From Macquaria australasica (taxonomy: Eukaryota; Chordata; Actinopteri; Centrarchiformes; Percichthyidae): a stretch of DNA of 64,000 bases. The stretch lies in contig SEMN01000041.1 in the NCBI GenBank assembly GCA_005408345.1, positions 675,501-739,500 of the forward strand. The letters are read 5' to 3'. Shown one piece after another: positions 1-10,850 of this stretch; positions within the stretch are counted from its first letter, which is position 1; every line of letters starts with the position of its first letter. The translations under genes were made by a program, and so were the position numbers. The notes beneath the pieces were generated by a model. That model saw nothing but the letters and a program-made list of their open reading frames with translations, made no database searches and was not told the DNA's origin.

Positions 1-1411
1 TTTGAGGAACTGGATTTCCCTCTATTTCCTCAAAAGTGATTTTTTTTTTCTACAGAAAAGCACCAGATTGAAGTGAAATGCCAGAGGTAGTGATGAGTCC
101 TTTGGGGGATGTGGTCTTGTTGAGGACTTACGTATGTGGTCTCTGTTAAAGCTCTGTAGCTCTGTAGCAAAGCATATCACACTGAAAGGGGAGACCAAGT
201 GTTTGATCAAGTGCTGTGTGGGACTCGCCTTTTTTTTTTCCTCTCACAAAACATATTTCACTTTTTGTGTTAAAAGAAGACAAACTTTTTTTTATTTTTT
301 GGTTTTACAAGGGAAGATATTTTCAAGCACAAACCAAGATAATTACTCAGTAAGTATTTTTCTTTCGCTGTTACCATTTTTCCTTTATTAGAATGGAATT
401 TAATTCTGTTATGTAATTACAAATTCAAATTTTGAATGGTGCACTTTTTGTTATTTTCATCAGCTGGTTCAATGTGGAAAATTGTTTTAAAAAGCACTGA
501 TGGCATGTGACTGAATAAAGTAAATCTAATTAGTGCAGTGATAGGAAAGGCTGTAAAATGACACCACTGATCTCATCACTGCAGCAATTATTGGTGAGCT
601 TATGTTCTGTGGTTACACATATAATTCTGTATTTGTGTCTTTTACATATATATATATATGTATACCAAACCCTCAAAAAACATGATATTTGTATTTGCTT
701 GGTTTTAATTACATTGCAGCTGTAATGATGAGGGAAGTGTGATTGCATTATTGAACAAGTGCAGTGGTGGGGATTTTCTTCTCTCAGACTTGGGTGTGCC
801 TGTTTCTGAACTGGATATGGGCTCCAGGGAACGAGAAATGAGTTAGGTCATCTCTCTTGTGTATTTTACACCGAAAAACCATACTATCGTTATTAGTAAA
901 TCCCCGTCTTTTCCCATGTTGTGAACATCTGTGTTTGCTTTGGGTCTTGGCTATTGTTAGAGCAGTAAAAATATGACATCCCAAAGGGCCAGTACTGCAA
1001 TGTTGCACAACACTTCACGTCATAATTCATGAGTACACACACCATGTTTGATATTTGTTCTGAATTGCCATCCATGTGTGCCTCGTTTGTGTACTTTATT
1101 GGGCTTTTTTGGATATGTGTCAATGCCACCAAAGGTTTAGAAACGAGTCCCTGTCATTAACTGAGGCTCTGAGGGTGCGGCATGAAACTGGATGCCTACA
1201 TGTGCTGACATGATCTGCTGTTTGCTTTATTGTAGGGTTTTGTTTGTCAGGAAAATGTCCTGTGAGAAAAAAAATGACTTAATGTCAGCTGATTCCATTT
1301 GCTTTGCCAAATGTACCTGAAGAAAGCAAAAGGCCATATTTTTGCTTGAAATGTCATAAAAATCACACTATAATGAACTTTACAAGGGTTTCATGTTTCT
1401 TCTTCTTTCAG
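1..1411. other. Non-coding DNA upstream of first rapunzel gene
   Basis: I see no protein-coding exon here. The stretch is AT-rich with short T and TA runs. A strong splice donor (GTAAGT at 350-355) precedes the acceptor at 1410-1411, so part of this region could be the untranslated first exon and first intron of the rapunzel-like gene. That pairing is inference; no promoter motif stands out. Confidence 0.4.
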
Positions 1412-1478
1412 GCACCAGCAAAGTCTCTGGCTGTGGAAAACAAATTATAATAGTTAACGTGAAATACATAATACAAAA

Positions 1479-2660
1479 ATGAACAACGTGGCAGATTGGC
1501 TTGTGCAGAACAGGGACAAAATCGAGAAAGGTGTGGAGATCATGGGGCAAGCCTCTGAGGTGCTTGCTGCCACTGTGGGCCAGCTTCACCCTGTCTTGGA
1601 GGCCGTGTTCGTGGCTTCAGCCGAGCTACTCAGCAACCCGGAGGGCAAAGAGGCTCGTTACCTGACTCAGCAGTTCGAACTTGTCAACCAGAAACTTGAG
1701 GGAATCCAGGACGAGATTGATAAAATTGCCCTGGAGCTGCAGAGGACGTCGATGAACAAGCAGAACTTTGATCGAGAGGCGCAGATGCTCAGCCAGTATG
1801 AAAAGTTCCAGGACTTTGTCAATGCCAAGCCAAAGTTCAAGGAGAAGAAGATGGAGAAGTTCCTCAGTCATTACGAGAACACTGATGGCGACTTGAACTT
1901 GGACGCCCTCTACAATGCCATCACTGGGGAGAACACCGCAGGAGATCCTATGCTAGACACTGTAGTCTCCACAGAGCAGAGAAGCAGAAGGGATGTTGAG
2001 GATTTCTGCGCCCGTCTTAAGAAGCTCTTTGTGGTGGGCATTATTGCTGTTATGGGCCACGCCGCCCTCAAGGAAGGGGCGGTGGGGGAAGAGATGGTGA
2101 AGAAGTGGCAGGAACGGATGGAAGATGTGGAGAAACGGATGAAAGCAGCTGTGGATGACTGTATAGAGAACTTTGCCGATCAAGCCAAGCTGGACATGGA
2201 GCACCTGCTTCAGGAGACTTCCGGCACTGTCAACGCCGAATTCACCAAATCCCTTCTGGATTCACTTGTTAAGAAATACGACTGGGTGAACTGGTCCATC
2301 AGGGCCTTCAGCGACAGGGAGCGCATTTTCTTTTTCAACTGGCTGGCAGGAAAGAAGTACCACGGAAGTGGAGGAGCCAACTGGTTCGACATTTTGACCA
2401 AGAACAAGATCAAAGTAGTGGTCTCTTTCTGTGTTAACCCCAAACCCATTAACAAGAGTCAGATCCAGGAGAAGATTGAGGGCCAGAAGCTGAAGGGGAA
2501 CATGATGGGAGTGGCTCTGTCTTTGAACAAGAGCTTCCCCAACTGCCTGGTCCATGCTGTCAGCCATTACAAGGAGGTGGTGGAGACCAACAACTTCCAT
2601 GAGGATTGTTATTACTATGGAAAACACAAAAGAGCCTACCTGTGTATCCACCCCGAGTAG
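1479..2660 (+). CDS. Rapunzel-family protein, paralogue 1
   Basis: Intact 393-residue reading frame on one exon, a member of the fish rapunzel (rpz) family. The biochemical function of the family is unknown; a zebrafish rapunzel mutant has skeletal and fin overgrowth. An acidic, helix-rich N-terminal half (about residues 55-130) looks coiled-coil prone. It is followed by NAKPKF (115-120), the family block DFCARLKKLF (175-184), a hydrophobic stretch (185-197), KKYDWVNWS (265-273) and a Tyr-rich C-terminus ending CIHPE. The same blocks recur in the paralogue at 9212-10387. There is no signal peptide. The start is the first ATG after a good acceptor (polypyrimidine tract, AG at 1410-1411), so an untranslated 5' exon is likely. 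GC content and codon use rise sharply over the frame, as expected for real coding DNA. A poly(A) signal lies about 100 bases after the stop. The family call is by recognition, not by a search. Confidence 0.85.
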   Translation: MNNVADWLVQNRDKIEKGVEIMGQASEVLAATVGQLHPVLEAVFVASAELLSNPEGKEARYLTQQFELVNQKLEGIQDEIDKIALELQRTSMNKQNFDREAQMLSQYEKFQDFVNAKPKFKEKKMEKFLSHYENTDGDLNLDALYNAITGENTAGDPMLDTVVSTEQRSRRDVEDFCARLKKLFVVGIIAVMGHAALKEGAVGEEMVKKWQERMEDVEKRMKAAVDDCIENFADQAKLDMEHLLQETSGTVNAEFTKSLLDSLVKKYDWVNWSIRAFSDRERIFFFNWLAGKKYHGSGGANWFDILTKNKIKVVVSFCVNPKPINKSQIQEKIEGQKLKGNMMGVALSLNKSFPNCLVHAVSHYKEVVETNNFHEDCYYYGKHKRAYLCIHPE

Positions 2661-2756
2661 GCTCGCAGAAAAACAGAAAGTATAGCTGCATACAGGAAGA
2701 AATGAGCTACAGATAAATTCGTGAATGTCTTTGCCAGAAACCTGGAAAATATTTGC

Positions 2757-2762
2757 ATTAAA
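2757..2762 (+). terminator. Poly(A) signal ATTAAA of rapunzel paralogue 1
   Basis: ATTAAA lies 96 bases after the stop codon at 2660, and T-rich or GT-rich sequence follows within 30 bases. It is the first plausible polyadenylation signal downstream and would give a very short 3' UTR. Confidence 0.45.
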
Positions 2763-3235
2763 TATAGAAATGTATTCATAAATATTGTCCGTGTTGATGC
2801 ATACTGCTATGTCTGGTTTCTGGTATGTGATTCGTTGTCTTACTTGTAATGATCTTTATTCTTTTACATATATATCTTTCCTCTATTGATGATACAGCAG
2901 CTTCAGGCCATTATAGAAGTTTCAGAGCCATACATCTCCATGCCAGCTTCGACTTAGTGTTATGAAACTTATAATGATTCTGTCCCAATTGGATATTACT
3001 AGGGTTGGGCGATATGACAATATTAGATGCCAGAGACTTTGCCATACGTTTATACCAAGGTACCTTTCTCCTTTAATCCCTTTAACATCTCTGGGTTTGT
3101 CAGACCATTGTGCGAAATGCTGTTTTAAGGCGTTATTAGATTTTTATGTGGTTTTTTTAATTAATCTGGTGCAGTACCCAGATTTGCCCATTTGGATTAG
3201 CCAAAAATATTGGTTATTTTGAGCTTCACAGTTCA

Positions 3236-3600
3236 TTATGGGCCTTTAAAAGCAAGTAAGTGGACCTTATGACCAGAGAGTTAGATGAGAAGATTAATGC
3301 CACTCTCATGTCTGGGAGAGGAGACACTTAGCTTAGCTTAGCATAAAGACTTGAAACAGGGGGAAACAGCTAGCCTGGCTCTGTCCAAAGGTAACAACAA
3401 TTTGCCTACAAGCAACTATAAAATTCACTAATTAACACGTTATATCTTGTTTGTTTAAGCCGTACAAAACCAAAGTGTAAAAACAACAATTTGCGGGTTA
3501 TGTGCTGGACTATTTCTTGGCTGGGAGCAGTGACTTCCTGCAGTCTCAATACATAACCCCCTGTATCATTTAAAAGTTTTTACACTTAACTGAGCAAACT
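3236..3600. repeat. Fragment of palindromic MITE (GCTTAGCTTAGC family)
   Basis: This stretch carries the marker GCTTAGCTTAGC, a GAAACAG block, the phrase GCCTGGCTCTGTCCAAAGGTAA (shortened here to its core) and GGGAGCAGTGACTTCCTG. The same blocks recur in order at 6310-6960 and 7935-8445. Only one arm and the centre are present. Fish genomes carry many such non-autonomous palindromic elements; I do not know its formal name. Confidence 0.7.
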
Positions 3601-5146
3601 CAGTCTGCTCAATCTGCTGATGAGGACTGTGTGATATGGTCAAAAGCTCCAGAACAAGCGAGTAATTGGACCTTGAGTTCAATCAGTTTCTCAATTGACT
3701 TTCCAGACATTTTACTATCTATACAACATATATATATATCACAAAAGAAATAAATGGCATATACTGTGGTAGAGGATTTTATTCATATCGCTCACTCTTA
3801 GATATAAAGAAAAATCTATTCTAATATTTGTGCTGCTTTTGGTGCAATATATTGCTAAAACTCTTTAGTCTACAATCACTTAATCGAAATACTTCTGTAT
3901 ATTTTACTTTACTTTATAATAAACAAAAAATACAAATGTTTTTGTCATCACTGGTAATCATTACTCCATTATTTAAAAGCACTATTTTTTACAATTATTG
4001 AAAATTATAACTAAGCATTATGTATAATGTTCTGCTGGCTGTATTTTATACTCAGAACAAATTCAAACACTTTCAACAGTAATAATGCTTCAATAACATG
4101 CCATTGTTTATCAAATGGGTGGAGGTTTACCTTCAATAACATCGCCACATGAACGTATTATGCTCACAACCTTTTTTTTCCTACGCCACCCAAGTTTTTT
4201 TTTGTTTTTTCTGTCTGACTGGGTGTGCCTCTCTGTAACATGAGAGCCACATGACCAATAGGAAGACAAACAGCCTGGAAGTTAGTGTATTTCTTCCGCA
4301 AACTTTTTAAGGTGAGTGCATTTATGTTGAAAATCTTTAATAGTGGACAGGCACATTTAGGTTAACTTCACGGTAGTGATTGGACACTTTAATAGGAAAT
4401 GATCGATTCAACTTCATCGACTTGGTTCCAGTCCTTCGTTACATAATCGAGCTTTTTCTTTTCCTCTTTGACGCACCGTGTTGCTGTTAAAAAATGCCAA
4501 GTACGCTTACATATATTGTTAACTCAGCTCCATTTAATAAAGTGAAGTGGGTCATTAGATGAATCTGCAAAATTGGACGCCGTTTAAACAAAAAAAAAAG
4601 TGTCTACTTTTATGGGCGTTGGTTGCCAGCTCTGGTGCCTACGCTCCACTTTTTCCAGGAAGTGTCAAACTTTTTAAAGACGTTATCCACTGGTAACAAA
4701 AACCAAATCTGTGGTGTTAACCTGCGATGTTTGTTTGGCTCTCTGTCCTTCGGCTGTTAAATGATACAATTAGAGCCCGTGTACACGGACTGATCAATAT
4801 ATTTTCCATTAAGAGGGCGCATTAACAGAGCGTTTAGTTTTTCTGTCAGTGGTCAGCTGTCAGAGGGAGGGTTTGGTCATCTCCGTGTTCAGAGGAAGCT
4901 CTGGCACATATCATAAATGAAACATGAACTATTTGAACTCTTTTAGAGCCATTAGGTGTTTCCTGTGCACATGATGTGTTTGACTTCAGTTTATTTTGTT
5001 TTTATCATCAACACAAACGCTTTTAAATGAAAATGTATGAAATCGTTATGAAATATAAAGAAAGGAACATGTTTCCAATGTAGCTTACGTTTGTTTTCAG
5101 TCAGTACATTTCATAAATCTGTTTACTACAAGTACTACATCCTTTA
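3601..5146. other. Non-coding gap between repeats
   Basis: No coding exon is visible. About 4250-4900 is less AT-rich and less repetitive than its flanks. It contains a splice-donor-like AAG/GTGAGT near 4311, so an untranslated exon of the second rapunzel-like gene is possible but unsupported. The rest is AT-rich sequence. Confidence 0.35.
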
Positions 5147-5900
5147 CTTAAATAAAAGTGCTAATACCACAACACTGTAAAAAATGTTGCCTAAGTAAAA
5201 GTACAAAATTATTCTCAGCTAAATGTACTTAAAGTATCAAAAGTATTCGTTCTGCAGAATATAACATATTACTATGTATTGTATTATTAGATAGTTAATA
5301 CTGATGCATCAATGTGCAGCATTTTACTGTTGGAGCTGGTAGAAGTGGAGCTAGTTGGAGCTAGCCAGTGGTTTCCAAACTAGAGGTTGGTCCCCCTCCA
5401 AAGGGTCACAAGATAAATCTGAGGGGCTGTGAGATTATTAACGGGGTAGGAAAAGAAGAAAGTTCTGCTACACAAATCTGTATTCATTTTTTGGACTTTT
5501 CTCTAATTTTCCCTCAAACAGTTTTTTTTTTTTTTTTTTTTGTAAAGAAAACCATCTGACAAACGTAGATGGGAAATCGAGGGGCCCCAAGTAACACTGT
5601 TTTTTTGTGAGGGGTCACAAGCCAAAAGGGTTGAAAACTACTGGTTTAATCTTGAATGATGCATTTTATTTCATAAGGTTATCTCTTTTTTCATGTAAAG
5701 TCTTAATCTGAAAAGTAGTGATAGTAACTGTAGCTGTCAAATAAATGCAGTGGAGTAAAGAGCACAATGTTTCCCTCTGAAATATAAACGTATAAAGTAG
5801 CATAAAATGGAAATACTCAAGTACCTCAAAGTTGTACTTAAGCGCCTTACAGTACGAGCAAATGTAGTTAGTTACTTTTCACCACTGTATATTACCGAAT
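5147..5900. repeat. ACTTAAGTA-type teleost MITE, interrupted
   Basis: The left part contains repeated short words such as TACTTAAATAAAAGT and AAGTACAAAATTA. The right part contains AGTAACTGTAGCTGTCAAA and ends in TTAGTTACTTTTCACCACTG. The two halves flank a different element at 5365-5644. Related copies occur at 28640-28760, 30170-31010, 36040-37475, 48890-49095 and 51065-51490. It is a common non-coding dispersed repeat of fish. Confidence 0.7.
5365..5644. repeat. hAT-like MITE (CCAGTGGTT termini) nested in another repeat
   Basis: It begins CCAGTGGTTTCCAAAC and ends GGTTGAAAACTACTGG, which are inverted-repeat termini. It carries GGGTCACAAG near both ends and a long T run in the middle. The termini and length resemble small hAT-type non-autonomous elements of fish. 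I see no clear 8-bp target duplication. It splits the ACTTAAGTA-type element, so it inserted later. Confidence 0.65.
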
Positions 5901-6309
5901 ATTAGTGGAAATATTAGTGAAAACAAGACTCTTTGTGCTTGTCTATAGCCTGGCATTCATATCCCTGGTATGCACCTCCAGATCTTTGTGTCTGAAAATG
6001 TGATTTCTTCGAGCACTTTTATGTTTGACTTGTCTGTGTGAAGGCTCTTCACATTCACTCAGCCTGCAGTTACACAACCCCTGGGACCCTGAGAGAGATA
6101 GAGAACATCAGTGGAAAACAGGAATCACAGTTTTAGCACGGTCAAATCGAATAAAATACAGTAACTGGAAATGCTTTAACTTCCTGCTGGAATTTCCTGC
6201 ACTGTGTTGTTTTTGTTCTCAAGTTCTTACAATGAAATGATGCAAATATTGCATATTTTACATCACAGTTATAGTAGTTTTAGAGCTTTATGGTTGACAT
6301 TCAAAGGAT

Positions 6310-6960
6310 GCTCATTTAAAGGAATAGTTTGATAATTTGGGAAAAACTCTTATTGTCTTTATTGCCGAGTGTAGATGAGAAAATTGATACTGCTCTCATG
6401 TCTGTCCGTTAAATATGAAGCTACAGACTGTAGCTGGTTAGCTTAGCTTAGCGTAAATACTGGAAACAGGAGGAAACAGCCAGCCTGGCTCTGTGCAAAG
6501 GTAAAAATAATCTTCCTACCAGCACCTCTAAATCTCACTAATTATATCTCGTTTGTTTAATCTGTACAGACCTGAAGGGTGAAATGACAACTTACGGTTT
6601 TTCAGGGGTTGTGTTTGTCGAGACTCCAGGAAGTCACTGCTCCCAGCCAAGAAATAGTCCGGCACATAACCCTTAATGTGTCGTTTTTACACTCCGGTTT
6701 TTGTACGAATTAAACAAACGAGGTGCAGCGTGTTAATTAGTGAGCTTTAGAGGGGCTTGTTGGTGGATTTTGTTACCTTTGGACACAGCCAGACTAGCTG
6801 CTTCCCTCTGTTTCCAGTATTTATGCTAAGCTAAGCTAACCAGCTGCTGGCTATAGCTTGATATTTAATGTACAGACATGAGAGTGGTATCGAACTTCTC
6901 ATCAACTCTCTGCAGGAAAGTGAATAAGTGCATTACCCAAAATGTTGAATTATTCTTTTA
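6310..6960. repeat. Full-length palindromic MITE, about 650 bp
   Basis: The two arms are inverted copies of each other. The left arm holds GTTAGCTTAGCTTAGCGTAAA, a GGAAACAG block and GCCTGGCTCTGTGCAAAGG. The right arm holds the matching reverse complements, ending in GCTAAGCTAAGCTAACCAGC. The centre lies near 6640. No reading frame of note is present. Two more copies lie at 3236-3600 and 7935-8445, with scraps at 21090-21265, 22375-22470 and 38420-38545. Confidence 0.8.
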
Positions 6961-7934
6961 ATTTAGGAGACATCAGACAGACATCTTTGTTCAGATCTGT
7001 GTATCCATGTTGGAATTTAATCACCAGTGTAGACGTCCTTCTTGTCCTTGAATGCCTGCAGATGTGTCTCACTGCTGCAGAGGTGTGTGATGCATCAGGC
7101 TGAGAAATGGGTGCTATCTTCTTCTTCTGCAATCTTCTGCAGTCTAGCTAGATAAACCCCACAGAGCAGACCTCAGCAGAGAGACGAACGAGCTGACAGA
7201 TTAGTTTCCATTGTCTTGTTGCCCTGGTAACTTGCTGAGTTTCCCTGGAAAACGCACCCTTGCCCAGCAGGTTTAACCTCTTACACTTAATCACTTCCCA
7301 CGCCTGCTGCTCCTATATTGACTGGGCTGACGCAGAAACAGCACTACTGCTTCTCCTTTAAAAACTGAACGTGAACAACACTCTGAAGGCCAGAAACCTG
7401 AATTAAAACATGCAGCGACAGGTTGATTACTTTGAGCTGCTACATACACAGTGAATGTGAGACTGAGTTTGTGAAGCCAGTGGATGACTGTACCATCATT
7501 TTATACCAAAATTTGATTTCCACCCAAATTACACATTTCCAGTTTTGCAAAAGGACATGTCTGAACATGCCCAGGAAATCCATCTGGGTTGCTCCTACAG
7601 TCAGCTTTTTCTCTGTTTCCTGGCGTTTGGGAGGAGTTGTTTGTGTTATATTAAGATTTTCCAAATCCAGTGGGATTCTTGTTTTTAAGGTCCAAAAGTG
7701 GAAGACAGAAAGCAATTTCCTTTATATCAATACTTACCAAGCATCGCTGAATACTTGCTTTTTAACCTTTTGTATTACAGTATTATGTTAGGGCCATTGA
7801 AAACAATGATTTACCCTCCAAGTCCTTTCAACCATATAACACATAACATACTCAGCTGTCATTAATTAATCCGTTCATGTTAGCTCAGTAGCTGTTGTGA
7901 CTTCATCTGTAATACTTTAAGACCTCATGTTGGC
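6961..7934. other. Gap with no recognised gene
   Basis: Two overlapping opposite-strand frames (7423-7791 plus and 7440-7715 minus) are open for 90-120 codons. Neither has a recognisable domain, flanking splice sites or coding-like base composition. I treat the stretch as non-coding. Confidence 0.4.
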
Positions 7935-8445
7935 TTAAAGTTAAAGCCATAGTTGAACATTTTGACAAAAGCTTGTTCACTTTCTTGCAGAGAGTTAGAT
8001 GAGAGGATCAATACCACTCTCATGTCTGTCTGTTACATATGAAGCTACAGCCATCTGGTTAGCATAAAGACTGGAAACGGGAACAGCTAGCCTGACAATG
8101 TCGTCCAAAGGTAACAAAAACCAGAGACTCCAGGAAGTCACTGCTCCCAGCCGAATAGTCCGGCACATAACCCCACGTAAAATTGTTTTTACACAGATTA
8201 AACAAATGACATATATAGCACGTTAATTGGTGAGCTTTATAGTTAGGCGGATTTTGTTACCTTTGGACAGAGCCAGGCTAGCTGTTTCCCCCTGTTTCTG
8301 GTCTTTGTGCTAAGCTAAGCTAACAGGTTGCCGGGTGTTGCTTCATGTTTGACGGGCAGATATATGAGCGGTATTCATCTTTTCATCTAACTCTTGGCAG
8401 GAAAGTGAAAAGGCGTATTTGCCAAAGCTATTCCTTTAAGCATGA
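7935..8445. repeat. Palindromic MITE, second copy with internal deletion
   Basis: It has the same order of blocks as 6310-6960: the CTCATGTCTGTCTGTTA and GAAACGGGAACAGCTAGCC arm, the GGAAGTCACTGCTCCCAGCC centre, then the inverted arm with GCTAAGCTAAGCTAAC. It is shorter than the full copy because the left arm lost about 100 bases. Confidence 0.75.
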
Positions 8446-8995
8446 AAGTTCAGTATTGATGTTGAGAACAGTAGACTGGCTGACAGGGAGTTAGGAGACA
8501 TAGTGGCACTTATCATTTAATCCACATAATTTATCTTTTGGACTAGATTATTTGACTGTTTACTGTAATTTAAATTTTTCTTTTTTAAACGTGTGAGTTG
8601 AGTGTAGTCTCTTTGTTAGGCTCGGCTTTGTGAGTCAGTGCTCCTCCATGTTGTCTTCCATCAAGTCATACCGTACAAAGAGATATACAGCTACTTCCCT
8701 TTTGCAATTCTCAAAATGCCCACACAATGTAAACTTTAAAATTTCATTGAGCCTTTTAATGAAACAGTTGGTTTCCCAACAGTAAACACACAAATAACAT
8801 ACAAACAGTTCCACCAATACTGGCCTTCCGTCACGTCTGAATTCCCTTTGCATTGTTGACTCATTGCTCACTGGGTGTGGCCAGCAGCCAGCACTGAAGC
8901 TCACTTGGCTGTTTCTCTCTTTCCTTATCAGTTTTTGCTGCGTTGTAAGAGGAGCAAGGAAGCCGGTCACAGTCCAACAACACTGTGACAGAACT

Positions 8996-9191
8996 GTAAG
9001 TTAATCAACACATTTGTTTCTCTCAGCAAAACTGAAATGGCTGATACTTTCTGCCTCATTTTTGTTCAGTTTTTTACCTCAGTCTGTAATTTTACTTTGC
9101 TCTTAGAAGAGGTTTCCTTTCTTAAATATCACAACAGGACCAATTTTGACTGTTTCTAATCATGTCATTATTTTTTTCTTGTTATAATCAG
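8996..9191 (+). other. Predicted 5' UTR intron of second rapunzel gene
   Basis: GTAAGT at 8996-9001 pairs with an acceptor at 9190-9191 after a T-rich tract, giving a 196-bp intron just before the coding exon. An untranslated exon would then end at 8995. This is deduced from splice signals only. Confidence 0.45.
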
Positions 9192-9211
9192 TCTGAGAGA
9201 CATCAGCAAAA

Positions 9212-10387
9212 ATGGCAAGCCAGCTCCAGCAGCTTGTAGCGGAGAAGAAGAATATGGTGGAGACGGTGATGGAAGTGTTTGAACAGGGAGCTGAGGTTGT
9301 GGCCAGTATCGCTGGCGACATCTTCCCTGTTTTCTCCATCGCTGCTCCAATCGTTAAATTGGCTCTGGACAATGTAGAAAGCAAGGAGGCTGCATTCATG
9401 AAGGAGCAGTTTCAGAAGGTGCGAGAGCGTCTGGAGGTGGTCTCAGAGGAGATCCAACGGATCAACGATGAGATCAAGAAGAGCGGATTGGATGCTGTGT
9501 ATTTCCCACTGGAGGAGAACATCACCAACCAGTTCAGGAAGTACATGGACATCCTCAACGCCAAACCCAAGTTCAGGGAAGTCAAGAAGAAGCTTTTCCT
9601 GGAGCATTTTGCCAAGACTGGTGGTGACAAAAACCTCAACACCCTCTACAACTCTGTGACGGGAGATAACTTCTCTGGGGAATCCGTGCTTGAGATCACC
9701 CTGAACTACGAGGAGAAAAGTCGCCGGCCTGTGGAGGACTTCTGTGCCAGGCTGAAGAAGCTCTTCTGTATTGGGCTCATTGCACTGTTGGGCCACGCCG
9801 CTCTGAAGGGATATGATGAGGAGGAGGCGCTTCTGAAAGACTGGGGTGAGAAGATGAAGGTTGTCCAGGATAAAATGAATACTGTCATTGAAGACTGCAT
9901 CGTCAGCTTCCCCAAACAGGCTGAGCAGGATTCCCGTCGACTGGTGAGAGACCAGTCGGACTTAACCAGCCAGCAGCTAGCTGATACTATCATAGAGCAC
10001 CTAAAGAAGAAATATGACTGGGTGGGCTGGTCTGTGCGTATATTCAGGTCCCCTTCAGGCCTGTTCGCCAACAAGAAGGATTACCACTGCTCGACTGGGA
10101 AGAGTCGCTTCCAGGTCCCTTCATCAGATGAGAAACTTAACGTCTGGGTGTCCTACAGCTCCTCGGCTGAGCCTGTGGATAAGAATCACATCCAGCAGCT
10201 GATCCAGAGTCAGAAGAAACTCACGGTGGTGGGTGTAGCAGAGCTCCTGTTTGAGAAGTTGCCCGGCGACTGCATGGTCCACACGGTCAAAACCAGCAAA
10301 GACCTGGCCTGCTCCTGGAGCTTCACAGATGAGCTCCACTACTGGGAGGAGCACAAAAACTTCTACGTCTGTGTTCACTCGGCTTGA
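9212..10387 (+). CDS. Rapunzel-family protein, paralogue 2
   Basis: Intact single-exon frame of 391 residues and a clear paralogue of 1479-2660. Shared blocks sit at nearly the same positions: NAKPKF near 116-121, DFCARLKKLF at 177-186, a following hydrophobic segment with GHAAL, KKYDWVGWS, and a C-terminus ending CVHSA. This copy looks closer to what I recall of zebrafish rapunzel itself (for example IVKLALDNVES near 47-57). The N-terminal half is helical and charged; there is no signal peptide. The start ATG lies 20 bases after the predicted acceptor at 9191. The higher GC of the frame against its flanks supports coding. Members of the family affect skeletal growth in zebrafish; the molecular activity is unknown. 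Confidence 0.88.
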   Translation: MASQLQQLVAEKKNMVETVMEVFEQGAEVVASIAGDIFPVFSIAAPIVKLALDNVESKEAAFMKEQFQKVRERLEVVSEEIQRINDEIKKSGLDAVYFPLEENITNQFRKYMDILNAKPKFREVKKKLFLEHFAKTGGDKNLNTLYNSVTGDNFSGESVLEITLNYEEKSRRPVEDFCARLKKLFCIGLIALLGHAALKGYDEEEALLKDWGEKMKVVQDKMNTVIEDCIVSFPKQAEQDSRRLVRDQSDLTSQQLADTIIEHLKKKYDWVGWSVRIFRSPSGLFANKKDYHCSTGKSRFQVPSSDEKLNVWVSYSSSAEPVDKNHIQQLIQSQKKLTVVGVAELLFEKLPGDCMVHTVKTSKDLACSWSFTDELHYWEEHKNFYVCVHSA

Positions 10388-10611
10388 AGTTTTAGACACT
10401 GACAGAACTCTCAAAAGTCACTTATTCTATGTTTGTAGGCTACTTCATATTACACAGATAATCACAGAGTCTACTGCTGTCTCTCTGCCTGGCCTTAGCT
10501 GTGAAATATAACATAGTATGTGCCTTAATTTCACCTCTCTAATAGTATTTTTTTACTGAAATATTCTCTTTTTCTAAGAATGTTTAATGTTAGTTTCTTG
10601 CAGACATGGGG

Positions 10612-10850
10612 TGCAAGTCAAGTCAAATTTATTTTTATAGCCCAACATCACAAATCACAAATTTGCCTCAAGGGGCTTTACAGTCTGTGCAGCATACGAC
10701 ACCCTCTATTCTTGGACCGTCAGTTCGGATAAGGAAAAACTCCCTTAATGGGAAAAAAAATGGAAGAAAACTCAGGAAGAGCGAAAGAGGAGGGATCCCT
10801 CTTCCAGGACTGGCAGACATGTAATAGATGTCATGTGTACAGACTTCCAC
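10612..10850. repeat. Dispersed teleost repeat in the 3' flank
   Basis: It contains CAAGTCAAATTTATTTTTATA, CATCACAAATCACAAATTTG, GGGGCTTTACA and GGAAAAACTCCCTTAATGGG. I recognise this block as a very common fish dispersed repeat. It lies about 225 bases after the second rapunzel stop codon and may be within its 3' UTR. Confidence 0.65.

Noticed and set aside
2262..2651. 129-codon antisense frame over the first rapunzel gene
   Set aside because: Shadow of the real coding frame; its protein matches nothing I know.
7423..7791. 122-codon open frame
   Set aside because: No recognisable domain, no neighbouring exon, AT-rich non-coding composition and an equally long frame on the other strand.
9443..10414. 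Several antisense frames of 96-122 codons over the second rapunzel gene
   Set aside because: Shadows of the GC-rich coding strand.
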